Shown here: in pieces, positions 42,216 through 51,044 of the stretch
How the letters are laid out: every line of letters begins with the position of its first letter
How positions within the stretch are numbered: the stretch's first letter is position 1
Assembly (NCBI GenBank): GCA_028283625.1
Contig: JAPWKG010000027.1
Location: 1-64,000, forward strand
Reading direction: 5' to 3'
DNA from: Acidobacteriaceae bacterium
Lineage (GTDB): Bacteria > Acidobacteriota > Terriglobia > Terriglobales > Acidobacteriaceae
DNA length: 64,000 nucleotides
Position numbers and translations under genes: made by a program
Notes under the pieces: model-generated
What the model saw: the letters and a program-made list of their open reading frames with translations, nothing else
The model's database searches: none
What the model was told of the DNA's origin: nothing

Positions 42216-42839
42216 ATGGGTGAGTTGGATCTTCAAAGAAGAACGCTGCGGCTTTATGGAGAGCTTGTGCGCCAGAAATCCTCCTGGGCGGGAAAGCTGG
42301 TTGTCTCTGCGGGAAGCGGCGTTTCGTCGAGCGGGATATGTGCTGCGGTTGCGTTGGCCGGGGGCGCTTGTCTGGCGATTGATTCTGATGCCGCGTCTGT
42401 ACGGTCGATCTACCGCGAAGGCGGTGTGGACTTTTTCGTGAACTCACTGGACGAGGCCCTGAGAGCGCTCAAAAATGAAGTGCGGCAAGGGAGGCCGATC
42501 GCGGTGGCGTTGGCTGCCGATCCCGCGATTGCACTTGGGGAGTACAGCAAGCGTGGTGTACTTGCCGATCTTGCTGTGAATTGCGCTTCATTTCGGGCAC
42601 GGGAGCATGTCGCCTGGTTGGGAACCAGGGAATCGGTGTCTTTGACCCAATGGCTGCTGGATCGTGGTTGGTCTGAGTCTGTGATTGCAGGGAAAACGGA
42701 GTGGCACTTTGGGCCGGAGGATGTCCGGCTGCGCTGGGTCAACGGTATCGCCCGTTACCAGCGTTCCGCTGCCCGCGAGCCGCGTGTTGTGTGGCTCGCG
42801 GAAGCCGAACGTACTGCTTATACCTCCAGCACGCTGTAG
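42216..42839 (+). CDS. Stand-alone urocanase Rossmann-domain-like protein
   Basis: A 207-residue soluble protein. Residues 25-122 line up over their whole length with the inserted NAD-binding domain of urocanate hydratase, by memory of the P. putida HutU sequence. The shared pattern is GKxxxxAGxG, AxxLAGGACLAI, a DxDEALR helix, GRPIAVALxxDPAxAL and KRGVLADL. The urocanase TDQTSAHDP block that should follow is not conserved (NCASFRAREH), and the flanking urocanase domains are absent. A catalytic hut role is therefore unlikely. The rest (LTQWLLDRGWSESVIAGKTEW) is unrecognised. Its end overlaps convergent engB by 22 bases. Confidence 0.7.
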   Translation: MGELDLQRRTLRLYGELVRQKSSWAGKLVVSAGSGVSSSGICAAVALAGGACLAIDSDAASVRSIYREGGVDFFVNSLDEALRALKNEVRQGRPIAVALAADPAIALGEYSKRGVLADLAVNCASFRAREHVAWLGTRESVSLTQWLLDRGWSESVIAGKTEWHFGPEDVRLRWVNGIARYQRSAAREPRVVWLAEAERTAYTSSTL

Positions 42840-43420
42840 ATCTCGCTCCAAAGCTCCTTGATGCCAGCGTCATTTTTGCTCGAAACGGTAAGGATACGGT
42901 CCTGTCCATGCGCTTTCTTTAGGGCGGCAACGGACTTCGCTAACTGATTGTTGCTGAGCCGGTCAGACTTCGTACCCACGACCAGATGCGGACGTTGCAT
43001 TTGTTTGAGTGCCGCGATGAGCAGAGTGTCCGACTCCTGCGGAGGGATGTTTGTATCGACCAGGCAGAGGCAGAGCGCCAACTGCTGGCGTTCGGCCAGA
43101 TACGGCTCGATAAATTTGGGCCACTCCGCAGAGATGGACTTTGAGATTTTGGCATAGCCGTAGCCGGGAAGATCCGCAAAGATCAGCGAAGGGACCGCTT
43201 TGCTGCCTTGATGCAGCGCAAAGAAGTTGATGGCTCTCGTTCGGCCAGGAGTGGAGGATACCTTGGCGGTGGCTTCGCCGACCAGCGTATTCAACAGAGA
43301 GCTTTTGCCAACGTTCGAGCGACCGAGAAAGGCGATCTCAGGAGCGTCGTTGGTCTTGGCGGCGGAGGGGAAGTGTTCCGGGCTCATCGCCGAAAGAAGG
43401 AATTTAGGGGAAAGCTTCAT
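42818..43420 (-). CDS. engB: Ribosome biogenesis GTPase EngB/YsxC
   Basis: EngB is an essential GTPase for 50S assembly. The 200-residue protein has G1 GRSNVGKSSLLNTLVG (about residues 32-47), G2 STPGRTRAINFF, G3 DLPGYGYA (about 83), G4 as GTKSDRL and G5 near VSSKNDAG. The start is ATG 43420, with TACTCT 8 bases upstream and TTGGCG 17 bp further up. No ribosome binding site is seen. Its 3' end overlaps the convergent urocanase-like gene. Confidence 0.95.
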   Translation of the reverse strand: MKLSPKFLLSAMSPEHFPSAAKTNDAPEIAFLGRSNVGKSSLLNTLVGEATAKVSSTPGRTRAINFFALHQGSKAVPSLIFADLPGYGYAKISKSISAEWPKFIEPYLAERQQLALCLCLVDTNIPPQESDTLLIAALKQMQRPHLVVGTKSDRLSNNQLAKSVAALKKAHGQDRILTVSSKNDAGIKELWSEIYSVLEV

Positions 43421-43428
43421 CGGTTTCT

Positions 43429-43457
43429 AGAGTAGTTTCTTGGCCGCGCAACGCCAA
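43429..43457 (-). promoter_or_regulatory. Candidate leaderless promoter of engB
   Basis: On the minus strand TTGGCG and TACTCT are 17 bp apart. The -10 ends 8 bases before the ATG. Confidence 0.5.
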
Positions 43458-43561
43458 GCGAGTGGGAAAGAAAATTCCGAAGCACTGCTTTCTTTATGGT
43501 GCATTTTCTGCGTCAGGCTCTATGATGAGGGCACTTCGCACAGTCGTTGAGGTGATTCTCT

Positions 43562-45649
43562 GTGCTTGCCCATAGGGCCAGATTTCTGTGGCTATGGATC
43601 GTGTGCTGCGGTGCAGGATGCGCTCTCGCGCAGACCGTACTTCCACGTCTGCCTGCCGGAATTGCCTATGACGCTGCGGGAAATCTTTATTTAGCCGATG
43701 CAGCGCGTAATGCGCTCTATGAGTCGACCCTCGCAGGCGAATTGCTTTTAGTCGCCGGAGGAAATGCTCAGGGATTTGGAGGCGATGGTGGTCCTGCCAC
43801 TGCTGCATTGCTCAATCAGCCGCAGGCGGTTGCGGTAGCTGCGGACGGCACCCTTTACCTTGCGGATACGGCGAACCAGCGCGTGAGGTCTATTGATACA
43901 GCCGGCCTTGTGCATACCGTTGCTGGTTCTGGCGTTGCCGGATTTAGCGGAGATGGCGGAGCGGCGACGCAGGCAAGGGTCAGAAATCCGGTGGCTCTGG
44001 CAACGATGCCCGATGGGTCTTTACTGATTGCCGATGCGGGCAACCATCGGATCCGCCGTTTACAAGCCGGTACATTGACGACGTTTGCCGGCAACGGGGA
44101 GGAAGGCTTCGGTGGAGATGGTGGACCGGCCACGAATGCCTTGCTCGATACTCCAGAGGGAGTGGCTGTTACTGCGGATGGAAGGGTGTTGATTGCCGAT
44201 TCGCACAACCATCGTCTGCGCGTAGTGTCTACCGATGGCACGATTTCGACTTTGGCTGGAACCGGACAACGAGGATATGCAGGCGATGGTGGTGCCGCTG
44301 TGCTCGCGAAGCTTTCGCTACCGCGGGGCGTCGCAGTCCTGCCCGATGGGCGCATCGTATTTGCGGACGCGGACAACCAGCGCTTGCGTGTCGTGGCTAC
44401 AGACGGCACGATCTCAACGCTCGTCGGCAGTGGCGTGCAGGGAGATGCCGGGGAGGGGAGCGGGGCTAGTTTGGCAACCGTGAATTCTGTGCACGGCGTT
44501 GCAATCTCGCCCGTAAATGGAGCGGCTGCGTTTGCGGATAGCTCGAACCGAGTTGTTCGCGCGTTGTTGGAGGATCAGAAGGTCTTCAACGCAGCGTCGA
44601 TGAACAGCGGAGCGGCGACGACGGTCAGTCTGCAACAGCAGGGCAGCGAGGTTGCTGTTCAGGTGCAGGGAAATGCAGGGACGCCAGTCGGAGCGATCCA
44701 GGTGAGCGAAAACGGCGTGGTGCTGGCTGCGGGTACTCTTCGCGCGGGTGCGGCAAGTATTGCATTGCAAGGTTTGAGCGTGGGCACGCATTCGCTTGTG
44801 GCGCTGTTTCCAGGCGATGGCTTTAATCCTGCGGCGTCCAGTCTTCCCGTGGGATTTGTGGTGACGGATCGCAGAGCCACCGTGACGACCATGTCCCTTC
44901 CCGGGATGAGCTATCAGGGATTACCGCTGACGCTTGTCGCAACCGTCTCCTCAGCGAGTGGAACACCGACCGGCACGGTCACGTTCCTGGATGGAAGCTC
45001 TGTTCTCGCGACCTCGCCTCTTTCAGGCAGTGTCGCTAGCACGGTGGTTCTTGCTCCTGTACTGGGAACGCATGTGATATCAGCTTCCTATAGTGGAGAT
45101 ACCAACTTTCTTCCGAGCTCGACCAACGCTCAATCCGTAAATATTCTTGCGGCACCGAGCTTTACCTTGACCGTGCACGGCAGCGACAGCATGACCGTGG
45201 CAGCAGGAACGCCTGCTGGTTTTCAGTTCGATGTAGCGGGCAGTGGAGGAGCGTTTACGGGGGCGGTTTCATTGTCGGTTGCTGGGTTGCCGTCGGGAAC
45301 GCTTGGCACGTTCTCACCGGCCGAAGTGATTCCAGGAGCGGGGAGCAGCCTGGTGACTTTGACGATTCCTACGGCGCAGCTGCTCTCGGTCGTAGCTGGC
45401 AGAGAACTGTTTGTGCTGGGTTTGTTGGTTCCGCTGGTTTGCTTATCGCATAAGAGACGGGCGCAGGGGAGATTGGTCTTTCCCGTGTTTCTCTGCTGCT
45501 TCCTTCTTTCTGCCTGCGGGTGCGGTGCGCGCACCCTGCAGGAGTCCACGCCGGCAAAGAGCTACACCCTGACGGTTACTGCCACAGGAACAGACCTTCT
45601 GGGAGCGATCGTAAGCCGCAATGCGACGATTCGTTTATCGGTGCGCTAA
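43562..45649 (+). CDS. Secreted NHL-repeat and Ig-like domain protein with C-terminal membrane cassette
   Basis: GTG 43562 follows a good TGAGGTGA site by 7 bases. The 695-residue protein has a signal peptide (WIVCCGAGCALAQ). It continues with five or six NHL-propeller repeats of the form VAGSGxxGFSGDGGxAxxAxLxxPxGVAVxxDG (residues about 25-330). Two Ig-like domains follow (about 340-530). The end is unusual: a strand-rich segment, then a helix (LFVLGLLVPLVCL), a basic SHKRRAQGR, another helix ending LLSACGCG, and a last strand SYTLTVTATG. This may anchor the protein in a membrane. The role is probably extracellular binding; no enzyme motif is seen. Confidence 0.85.
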   Translation: MLAHRARFLWLWIVCCGAGCALAQTVLPRLPAGIAYDAAGNLYLADAARNALYESTLAGELLLVAGGNAQGFGGDGGPATAALLNQPQAVAVAADGTLYLADTANQRVRSIDTAGLVHTVAGSGVAGFSGDGGAATQARVRNPVALATMPDGSLLIADAGNHRIRRLQAGTLTTFAGNGEEGFGGDGGPATNALLDTPEGVAVTADGRVLIADSHNHRLRVVSTDGTISTLAGTGQRGYAGDGGAAVLAKLSLPRGVAVLPDGRIVFADADNQRLRVVATDGTISTLVGSGVQGDAGEGSGASLATVNSVHGVAISPVNGAAAFADSSNRVVRALLEDQKVFNAASMNSGAATTVSLQQQGSEVAVQVQGNAGTPVGAIQVSENGVVLAAGTLRAGAASIALQGLSVGTHSLVALFPGDGFNPAASSLPVGFVVTDRRATVTTMSLPGMSYQGLPLTLVATVSSASGTPTGTVTFLDGSSVLATSPLSGSVASTVVLAPVLGTHVISASYSGDTNFLPSSTNAQSVNILAAPSFTLTVHGSDSMTVAAGTPAGFQFDVAGSGGAFTGAVSLSVAGLPSGTLGTFSPAEVIPGAGSSLVTLTIPTAQLLSVVAGRELFVLGLLVPLVCLSHKRRAQGRLVFPVFLCCFLLSACGCGARTLQESTPAKSYTLTVTATGTDLLGAIVSRNATIRLSVR

Positions 45650-45733
45650 GTCCATACAGCTTTCCTAGGGCAAGAGTGCATCTATTCGATTGCAGCAATC
45701 GCACGTACTTTCTAGACGCAGGGATAGATTCGT

Positions 45734-47899
45734 ATGGCTCGTAAAGTATTACCCGGAAAACCGTATCCGTTAGGGGCAACGCTCAGCTCGCAGGGAACGA
45801 ACTTTGCTTTGTACTCTGAAAATGCCACCTCGGTTGAGGTCTGTTTTTTTGACGAACAGGACAATCAAACGGAGTGTGTCGCGCTGAAAGAAACGACGGC
45901 CTTTGTTTGGCACGGTCTGGTGCGGGAGATCAAGGCCGGTCAACGATACGGATTTCGTGTCGACGGGGCGTGGGACCCGGAAAACGGCCTTCGGTTTAAT
46001 CGCGCGAAGTTGCTTGTCGATCCTTATGCGAAGGCTATTTGTGGTGAGCCTGATCCTCATGGACCGATCTATCCTTACGACGTTCATAGCGGCGACGACA
46101 CAAAAAAAGATGAGCAGGACTCGGCGAACTTTGTGCCGAAGAGCGTCGTCGTGGATGATCGCTTTGACTGGGGAGAAGATTGTCCTCCTGAGACTCCCAT
46201 TGCGGAGTCTGTGATCTACGAGATGCATGTTCGAGGTTTTTCCAAGCGAAATCCGGATGTTCCGGAAGAGCTGCGTGGTAGCTATGCGGGCCTTGCGTGC
46301 GACGCAAGCATTGAGTATCTGCAAAAGCTGGGCGTGACCGCTGTGGAGCTTCTTCCAGTGCACCACTTTATTGACGAAGGACATTTGCTCGACCGCAACC
46401 TGCGTGATTACTGGGGATACAACACGTTAGGATACTTCGCGCCGATGGCTCGTTACTCCTCCAGCGGTGATGACGGACAGCAGGTTCTTGAGTTTAAGAA
46501 CATGGTGAAGCGTCTTCATGCTGCGGGTATCGAGGTCATTCTCGATGTGGTGTACAACCACACCTGCGAGGGCAACGAAAAGGGGCCGATGCTTTCGTTG
46601 AAAGGTGTGGATAACACGACGTATTACCGTACGGTCGCGGACTCGCCGCGGCACTACATGGACTATACCGGCACGGGAAACACGCTGAATGTCTACCATC
46701 CACAGGTACTCAAGCTGCTGATGGATAGTCTCCGTTACTGGGTAAAGGAGATGCACGTGGACGGCTTCCGCTTCGATCTGGCTTCCACGCTGGCCCGCGA
46801 GTTGCACGATGTCAATAAGCTGGGCGCGTTCTTCGATACGATTCATCAGGATCCGACGCTTGCAGACGTCAAACTCATTGCCGAGCCATGGGACGTTGGA
46901 GAAGGCGGTTATCAGGTAGGCAACTTTCCTGTCCTCTGGGCGGAGTGGAACGGCAAATATCGCGATACCGTGCGCCGTTTCTGGAAGGGAGATGATGGCA
47001 CGTTATCCGATTTTGCTTATCGTCTCTGTGGTTCAAGCGATCTTTACCAGAACGATGGAAGAAAGCCTTCTGCTTCGATCAACTTCATTACCGCGCACGA
47101 TGGATTCACTCTCTGCGATCTTGTGAGCTTCAACCAGAAACATAACGAAGCCAACGGCGACAACAATACCGATGGCGCCGATGACAATGAGAGCTGGAAT
47201 ATGGGGGAAGAGGGGCCAACAGAGAATGAAGAGATCAATCTGTTGCGTGAACGGCAAACGCGCAACTTCCTGACAACTCTTTTGTTGAGCCAAGGGGTGC
47301 CGATGCTCGCCGGTGGTGACGAGTTCGCACGTTCGCAGCGCGGCAATAACAACTGCTATTGCCAGGATAATGAGCTGACCTGGTATGACTGGAAACTGAA
47401 TGAGCCGCGCACGCGTCTTCTTCACTTCACGTCGCGTCTCATCCAGCTACGTCGTGATCATCCTAACCTGCATCGCAGAAAATTTTTTCAGGACTCGCAG
47501 ATTCGTGGTTCCGTTGTGCGCGATGTTGCATGGTTCGGCACGGATGGGAACGAACTGTCCGATCAGGTATGGAACGAGCCGTGGTCCAAGACCATTGCGG
47601 TGATGTTCAACGGTCGAACGCTGAACCAGATTGATGATGAAGGCGAGAAGATTGTTGACGACAGTTTCCTTATCATCATCAATGCGGCGCCGGAGGGAGT
47701 GGAGTATGTACTGCCCGATCCGCCGAATAAAACTCCCTGGCGGCAGGTTCTCGATACGGAAAATATTGAAGACCCGTTCTATGAAACCGAGGTGCACGAC
47801 AAGGTGATTGTGGGTGGTCGCAGCGTGCGGGTGTACTCCGACGGCGTCGAAGAGGTTGCGAAGGCTGCGGCGAAGCAAAAGCCTGCCAGAACGCTCTAG
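45734..47899 (+). CDS. glgX: Glycogen debranching enzyme GlgX
   Basis: GlgX cleaves alpha-1,6 branches of limit-dextrins. The 721-residue GH13 protein has an N-terminal CBM48 (PYPLGATLSSQGTNFALYSE). The catalytic barrel has LDVVYNHTCEGNE, the nucleophile Asp in GFRFDLAS (about residue 343), the acid Glu in LIAEPWDVGEGGY (about 380) and FITAHDGFTL with the third Asp. The family insert GDNNTDGADDNESWNMG is also present. No other glycogen gene lies nearby. Confidence 0.95.
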   Translation: MARKVLPGKPYPLGATLSSQGTNFALYSENATSVEVCFFDEQDNQTECVALKETTAFVWHGLVREIKAGQRYGFRVDGAWDPENGLRFNRAKLLVDPYAKAICGEPDPHGPIYPYDVHSGDDTKKDEQDSANFVPKSVVVDDRFDWGEDCPPETPIAESVIYEMHVRGFSKRNPDVPEELRGSYAGLACDASIEYLQKLGVTAVELLPVHHFIDEGHLLDRNLRDYWGYNTLGYFAPMARYSSSGDDGQQVLEFKNMVKRLHAAGIEVILDVVYNHTCEGNEKGPMLSLKGVDNTTYYRTVADSPRHYMDYTGTGNTLNVYHPQVLKLLMDSLRYWVKEMHVDGFRFDLASTLARELHDVNKLGAFFDTIHQDPTLADVKLIAEPWDVGEGGYQVGNFPVLWAEWNGKYRDTVRRFWKGDDGTLSDFAYRLCGSSDLYQNDGRKPSASINFITAHDGFTLCDLVSFNQKHNEANGDNNTDGADDNESWNMGEEGPTENEEINLLRERQTRNFLTTLLLSQGVPMLAGGDEFARSQRGNNNCYCQDNELTWYDWKLNEPRTRLLHFTSRLIQLRRDHPNLHRRKFFQDSQIRGSVVRDVAWFGTDGNELSDQVWNEPWSKTIAVMFNGRTLNQIDDEGEKIVDDSFLIIINAAPEGVEYVLPDPPNKTPWRQVLDTENIEDPFYETEVHDKVIVGGRSVRVYSDGVEEVAKAAAKQKPARTL

Positions 47900-47903
47900 A
47901 TCG

Positions 47904-47956
47904 CTCTTACGCAACAACGGCCCGGCGAAAATTGCCGGGCCGTTGTTGCGTAAGAG
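47904..47956. terminator. Long bidirectional hairpin between glgX and rfbG
   Basis: Perfect 23-base arms (47904-47926 and 47934-47956) contain CGCAACAACGGCCCGGC and its complement around a 7-base GAAAATT loop. There is no U-tract on either side. Confidence 0.8.
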
Positions 47957-47966
47957 TGAAATAAAG

Positions 47967-49058
47967 CTACCGTGCGGGGGGCAGGCTTTCGTATGCAGCA
48001 ATTTGCTGCAGGGTAAGTGCGTGGATATCGGCGCCTGCTTGCCACTGCTTGTACCAATCGACGAGCCACTCCAGCGTGGTCTCAAGCCGAAGGCGCGGAT
48101 GCCAAAGCAGTTCCGTGCGTGCGCGGCTGGCATCAAGCTTGAGGTAACCCGCTTCATGCACTCCGGGATCCTTATCCAGCACCCAGGCCGCTTTGTCTCC
48201 CCAGAATTGAACCATCTTTTCGACGATCCATCCGACCGGCTGTGCGTCGTCGTCGCTTGGGCCGAAGTTGAACGCGGTGGCATAGCGTGCAGCGTTGTCC
48301 GTGAGTAAGTGCTCAGCAAGCGCGATGTAACCCGCAAGCGGCTCCAGAACATGCTGCCAGGGACGAATCGCATCCGGGCGGCGGATGAGCACCGGTTCTT
48401 CTGCAAGAAAGCCGCGCACCAGGTCAGGGATAAGCCGATCCTTCGACCAGTCTCCACCGCCGATGACGTTGCCAGCGCGTGCGGTTGCGATGGCGCAACC
48501 ATGCTCCTGAAGACGTTCCACCGGAAAATAACTTTGCCGGTATGCGGCCGAAACGATCTCTGCGCACGCTTTCGAGGAGGAGTACGGGTCGTAACCTCCC
48601 AGAGGGTCGGATTCACGGTAACCCCAGAGCCACTCTTTGTTCTCATAGCATTTGTCGGTCGTAACGCTTACGACCGCGCGAACGCTGGGCGTGCGGCGTA
48701 CGGCATCCAGAACGCGTGCGGTTCCAATGACGTTGGTTTCATAGGTGCCGATCGGGTCCTGGTAGGAGTAGCGCACCAGCGGTTGCGCTGCCATATGAAA
48801 GACGATCTCAGGGGCGAACTCTTTGAGAGCCGGTTCGAGCCGGGCTGCGTCACGAATGTCACCGCGGATGTCTTCGATAACGGAGGCGATCTTCGCTTCG
48901 GTGAAGAGGTTTGGTTCCGTGTAGGGATCCAGAGCGTAGCCCCGCACCAGTGCACCCTTTGACGCTAACCATAATGCCAGCCAGCCACCTTTGAATCCAG
49001 TGTGGCCTGTAAGGAAGACGCGCTTGCCGCGCCAGAACGAAGAAGAGGCGATCGCCAT
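47967..49058 (-). CDS. rfbG: CDP-glucose 4,6-dehydratase
   Basis: RfbG (DdhB) converts CDP-glucose to CDP-4-keto-6-deoxyglucose. The 363-residue SDR protein has VFLTGHTGFKGGWLALWL (residues 14-31), then HMAAQPLVRYSYQDP. TTDKCYENKEWLWGYRESD and the YxxxK pair in YDPYSSSKACAE (about residue 159) follow. These are the marks of RfbG rather than dTDP-glucose dehydratase. With rfbF and rfbH nearby it belongs to the CDP-3,6-dideoxyhexose route. TATCCT lies 9 bases before its ATG on the minus strand. Confidence 0.94.
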   Translation of the reverse strand: MAIASSSFWRGKRVFLTGHTGFKGGWLALWLASKGALVRGYALDPYTEPNLFTEAKIASVIEDIRGDIRDAARLEPALKEFAPEIVFHMAAQPLVRYSYQDPIGTYETNVIGTARVLDAVRRTPSVRAVVSVTTDKCYENKEWLWGYRESDPLGGYDPYSSSKACAEIVSAAYRQSYFPVERLQEHGCAIATARAGNVIGGGDWSKDRLIPDLVRGFLAEEPVLIRRPDAIRPWQHVLEPLAGYIALAEHLLTDNAARYATAFNFGPSDDDAQPVGWIVEKMVQFWGDKAAWVLDKDPGVHEAGYLKLDASRARTELLWHPRLRLETTLEWLVDWYKQWQAGADIHALTLQQIAAYESLPPAR

Positions 49059-49067
49059 ATCTACAAC

Positions 49068-49073
49068 AGGATA
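49068..49073 (-). promoter_or_regulatory. Candidate -10 hexamer for leaderless rfbG
   Basis: TATCCT on the minus strand, 9 bases before the ATG; no good -35. Confidence 0.4.
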
Positions 49074-49120
49074 AGGGAACGAGCCGGTCTATTTTTCGTT
49101 TTGCAGCGGCTTTTTCGGCT

Positions 49121-49549
49121 TCACGGAAAAAGAGGGGTGCTAGAGGTGTTTGGTGTATGGCGCGGCGTTGCGGTTGCAAACGTCCAGAGCTGACAGAAAG
49201 CGAAGTTTGCGCTGGAGCAGAGCATGGCTGAAAGCGTCGTTGCCAGCACGATGGGCATGTGGAAGAGGCGAGTCCACCAACTGATGAGCAGAAGATTGGC
49301 GGTGAACGCGAACAGACCATTTGTAAGATGGAAGCGGTAGAGTTGCACGGGAAGAGGGCCATTGCTCTTCCAGGTGAAGCGCCGATGCCAGTAAAAGTTA
49401 TGCAACAGGGTTGCTTCAAGCGCTATGGCTGTGGCGAGCAGGTCATTCCAGTGAAGGTAACGATGCAGGATCTCAAGCAGCACGATCTGAAGACTAAAGC
49501 CAAGTAGCCCCACAGCGAGGAATCGGGTAATGCGGACGGAGGGTCTCAT
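49121..49549 (-). CDS. GtrA family membrane protein
   Basis: A 142-residue protein with four membrane helices: FLAVGLLGFSLQIVLLEIL, LATAIALEATLLHNFYWHRRFTW in pieces, LTNGLFAFTANLLLISWW, and ATTLSAMLCSSANFAFCQLW. The N-x-F/W-x-x-x-R/K-x-F/W pattern in HNFYWHRRFTW is typical of GtrA, which is thought to flip polyprenyl-phosphate sugars. It lies between rfbG and the M28 peptidase on the same strand. The window has a second GtrA at 59029. Confidence 0.85.
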   Translation of the reverse strand: MRPSVRITRFLAVGLLGFSLQIVLLEILHRYLHWNDLLATAIALEATLLHNFYWHRRFTWKSNGPLPVQLYRFHLTNGLFAFTANLLLISWWTRLFHMPIVLATTLSAMLCSSANFAFCQLWTFATATPRHTPNTSSTPLFP

Positions 49550-49594
49550 GAGCCGTGAGAGTTGCAGGTGTAGCTGCTTGCAGTGGTGGCAGGA

Positions 49595-51019
49595 TTAGCG
49601 CTTCTCAGGAAACGGAGCAACGGCCGGGCTGCAGTGCTGCAAGAGGGCATCACACGCCTGAACGCCAAAGAAGACATTGTCCTTGGAGATCGGTAGCGTC
49701 ATCTCCAACGCCTGAGTCGTTTGGCCTCGCTGCCAGTTGTTCGTTGTCGTTTCTCGCCACAATACACGATAGGTCACTGCGAGGTGATTGGCTTTTGGAG
49801 CCTGCCAATGCAGCGTTGTGTTGTTATCCAGGTTGCTTGTGACGATGCGCACCTCTTCCGGAGTACCGGGAGACTTCGCCAGAGTTGCCAGAGTCGCGAT
49901 ATTAAGGCGAGCCACATTTGCAATGTAGGCAAAGTCATCGAACTTCAACAGGTCACCGTACTCCACGCCGTTTTCCGTGCGTACATGCTGATGCTGGTGA
50001 TTGAAGTTCTCTCGCCACTCAGTAAACCGAACCGCAGGGAACTCCAGTACGGAAAAAGAAGAGTGGTCTCCTCCTCGCAGAAAGCGGTCGAGCCGCAACT
50101 CCATGTGAGCCTGGAAGGGACGCTGCGCGGAAGGGAAGTAGCTGCTATCTGTGGCCAGGACGGAACGTGCAAGCTCGCGTGACGGAGAATCGTTCTCCAT
50201 GCCCAGGGCGAGTTCGCGTGCGATGGTTTCAGCCGCAGCGTGCGGGTTGATGCCCTGGGAAAAAACGCGAACCCGCGATTTGCTTTGCAGGGTTTCCCGG
50301 GGAGTCGTATCACCACCAACGATGTCATTGTTGAGCACGCCTTCCAGTTGCCAGCCTTGTTCCTTTGCGAACTGAGCAAGATGCCGGCTTCCGTTGAGCC
50401 CCTGTTCTTCGCCGGCAACGCAAGCGAAGATAATGGTTGCCGGGAAGCGATGCTGGGAGAGGACCCTTGCGGCTTCAAGAGAGACTGCGGTCCCGGAGGA
50501 GTCGTCGTTGGCTCCGGGAGCTGCATCGTGGACATCCATCATGTCGGTCTCGCGCGTGTCGTAGTGACCGGTGATCAGATAAATGCGTTTGGAGGCAAGC
50601 GGATCTGTGCCCGGTAAAACGGCATAGAGATTGCGGATGCGTGTTGGTTCTGTGATGCGTGCATATTTCCCGGTCGCTGCAGGTTCGATGAACTCATCGA
50701 CTTTGACCTGCAGGCAGCCGTTACAGGCTTTACTGTCCTGTTCAAACTGCTGCTGAATCCATTCAGAAGCAGCGAGTATGCCGGTGTGGGGTGGAAGATC
50801 AGCCGCGTTGGAAGAAATGGTATTGCGATTGCCGAAGGTCAGCAGCGTGGCGATGTCTTTACGGATCTCCACTGCGGAGACGTGCTGCAGTGCGGCTGCA
50901 ATTTCCGGATCTTTGCTCGCGGGTAGCAGTGGTTTCCCGTAGACAGCATAATCCGGCTGCTGCCCGAGGAGAGCAGGGGCGAGAACAAGCATGGCAGCGA
51001 TAGAGAAAAGGCGCTTCAC
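49595..51019 (-). CDS. Secreted M28 family metallopeptidase
   Basis: GTG 51019 gives a signal peptide (VKRLFSIAAMLVLAPALLG); a frame to 51160 would overlap rfbF and lacks a signal. The 474-residue protein has the two-zinc M28 motifs: LITGHYDTR with His and Asp, GANDDSSGTAVSLEAAR with the bridging Asp, and CVAGEEQGLNGSRH with the catalytic and ligand Glu (about residues 175-245). The last 90 residues look like a fibronectin-type III domain (TLHWQAPKANHLAVTYRVLW). It is probably an aminopeptidase outside the inner membrane. It follows rfbF by 25 bases. Confidence 0.9.
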   Translation of the reverse strand: MKRLFSIAAMLVLAPALLGQQPDYAVYGKPLLPASKDPEIAAALQHVSAVEIRKDIATLLTFGNRNTISSNAADLPPHTGILAASEWIQQQFEQDSKACNGCLQVKVDEFIEPAATGKYARITEPTRIRNLYAVLPGTDPLASKRIYLITGHYDTRETDMMDVHDAAPGANDDSSGTAVSLEAARVLSQHRFPATIIFACVAGEEQGLNGSRHLAQFAKEQGWQLEGVLNNDIVGGDTTPRETLQSKSRVRVFSQGINPHAAAETIARELALGMENDSPSRELARSVLATDSSYFPSAQRPFQAHMELRLDRFLRGGDHSSFSVLEFPAVRFTEWRENFNHQHQHVRTENGVEYGDLLKFDDFAYIANVARLNIATLATLAKSPGTPEEVRIVTSNLDNNTTLHWQAPKANHLAVTYRVLWRETTTNNWQRGQTTQALEMTLPISKDNVFFGVQACDALLQHCSPAVAPFPEKR

Positions 51020-51044
51020 TCGGTTATCACCCCCGGTCTTCCGT

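Noticed and set aside
40786-42447. 553-residue minus-strand open frame opposite ino1
   Set aside because: It is the antisense shadow of a clear Ino1 protein, with Arg/His/Gln-rich low-sense composition and no domain.
43780-44480. CRISPR-like periodic repeats
   Set aside because: The periodicity is that of NHL protein blades (GDGGxA, LADxxNxRxR) with divergent DNA, not identical repeats and spacers.
47447-48646. 399-residue minus-strand frame spanning the glgX-rfbG junction
   Set aside because: It covers the terminator hairpin and the antisense of glgX plus another frame of rfbG; the true frames have complete family motifs.
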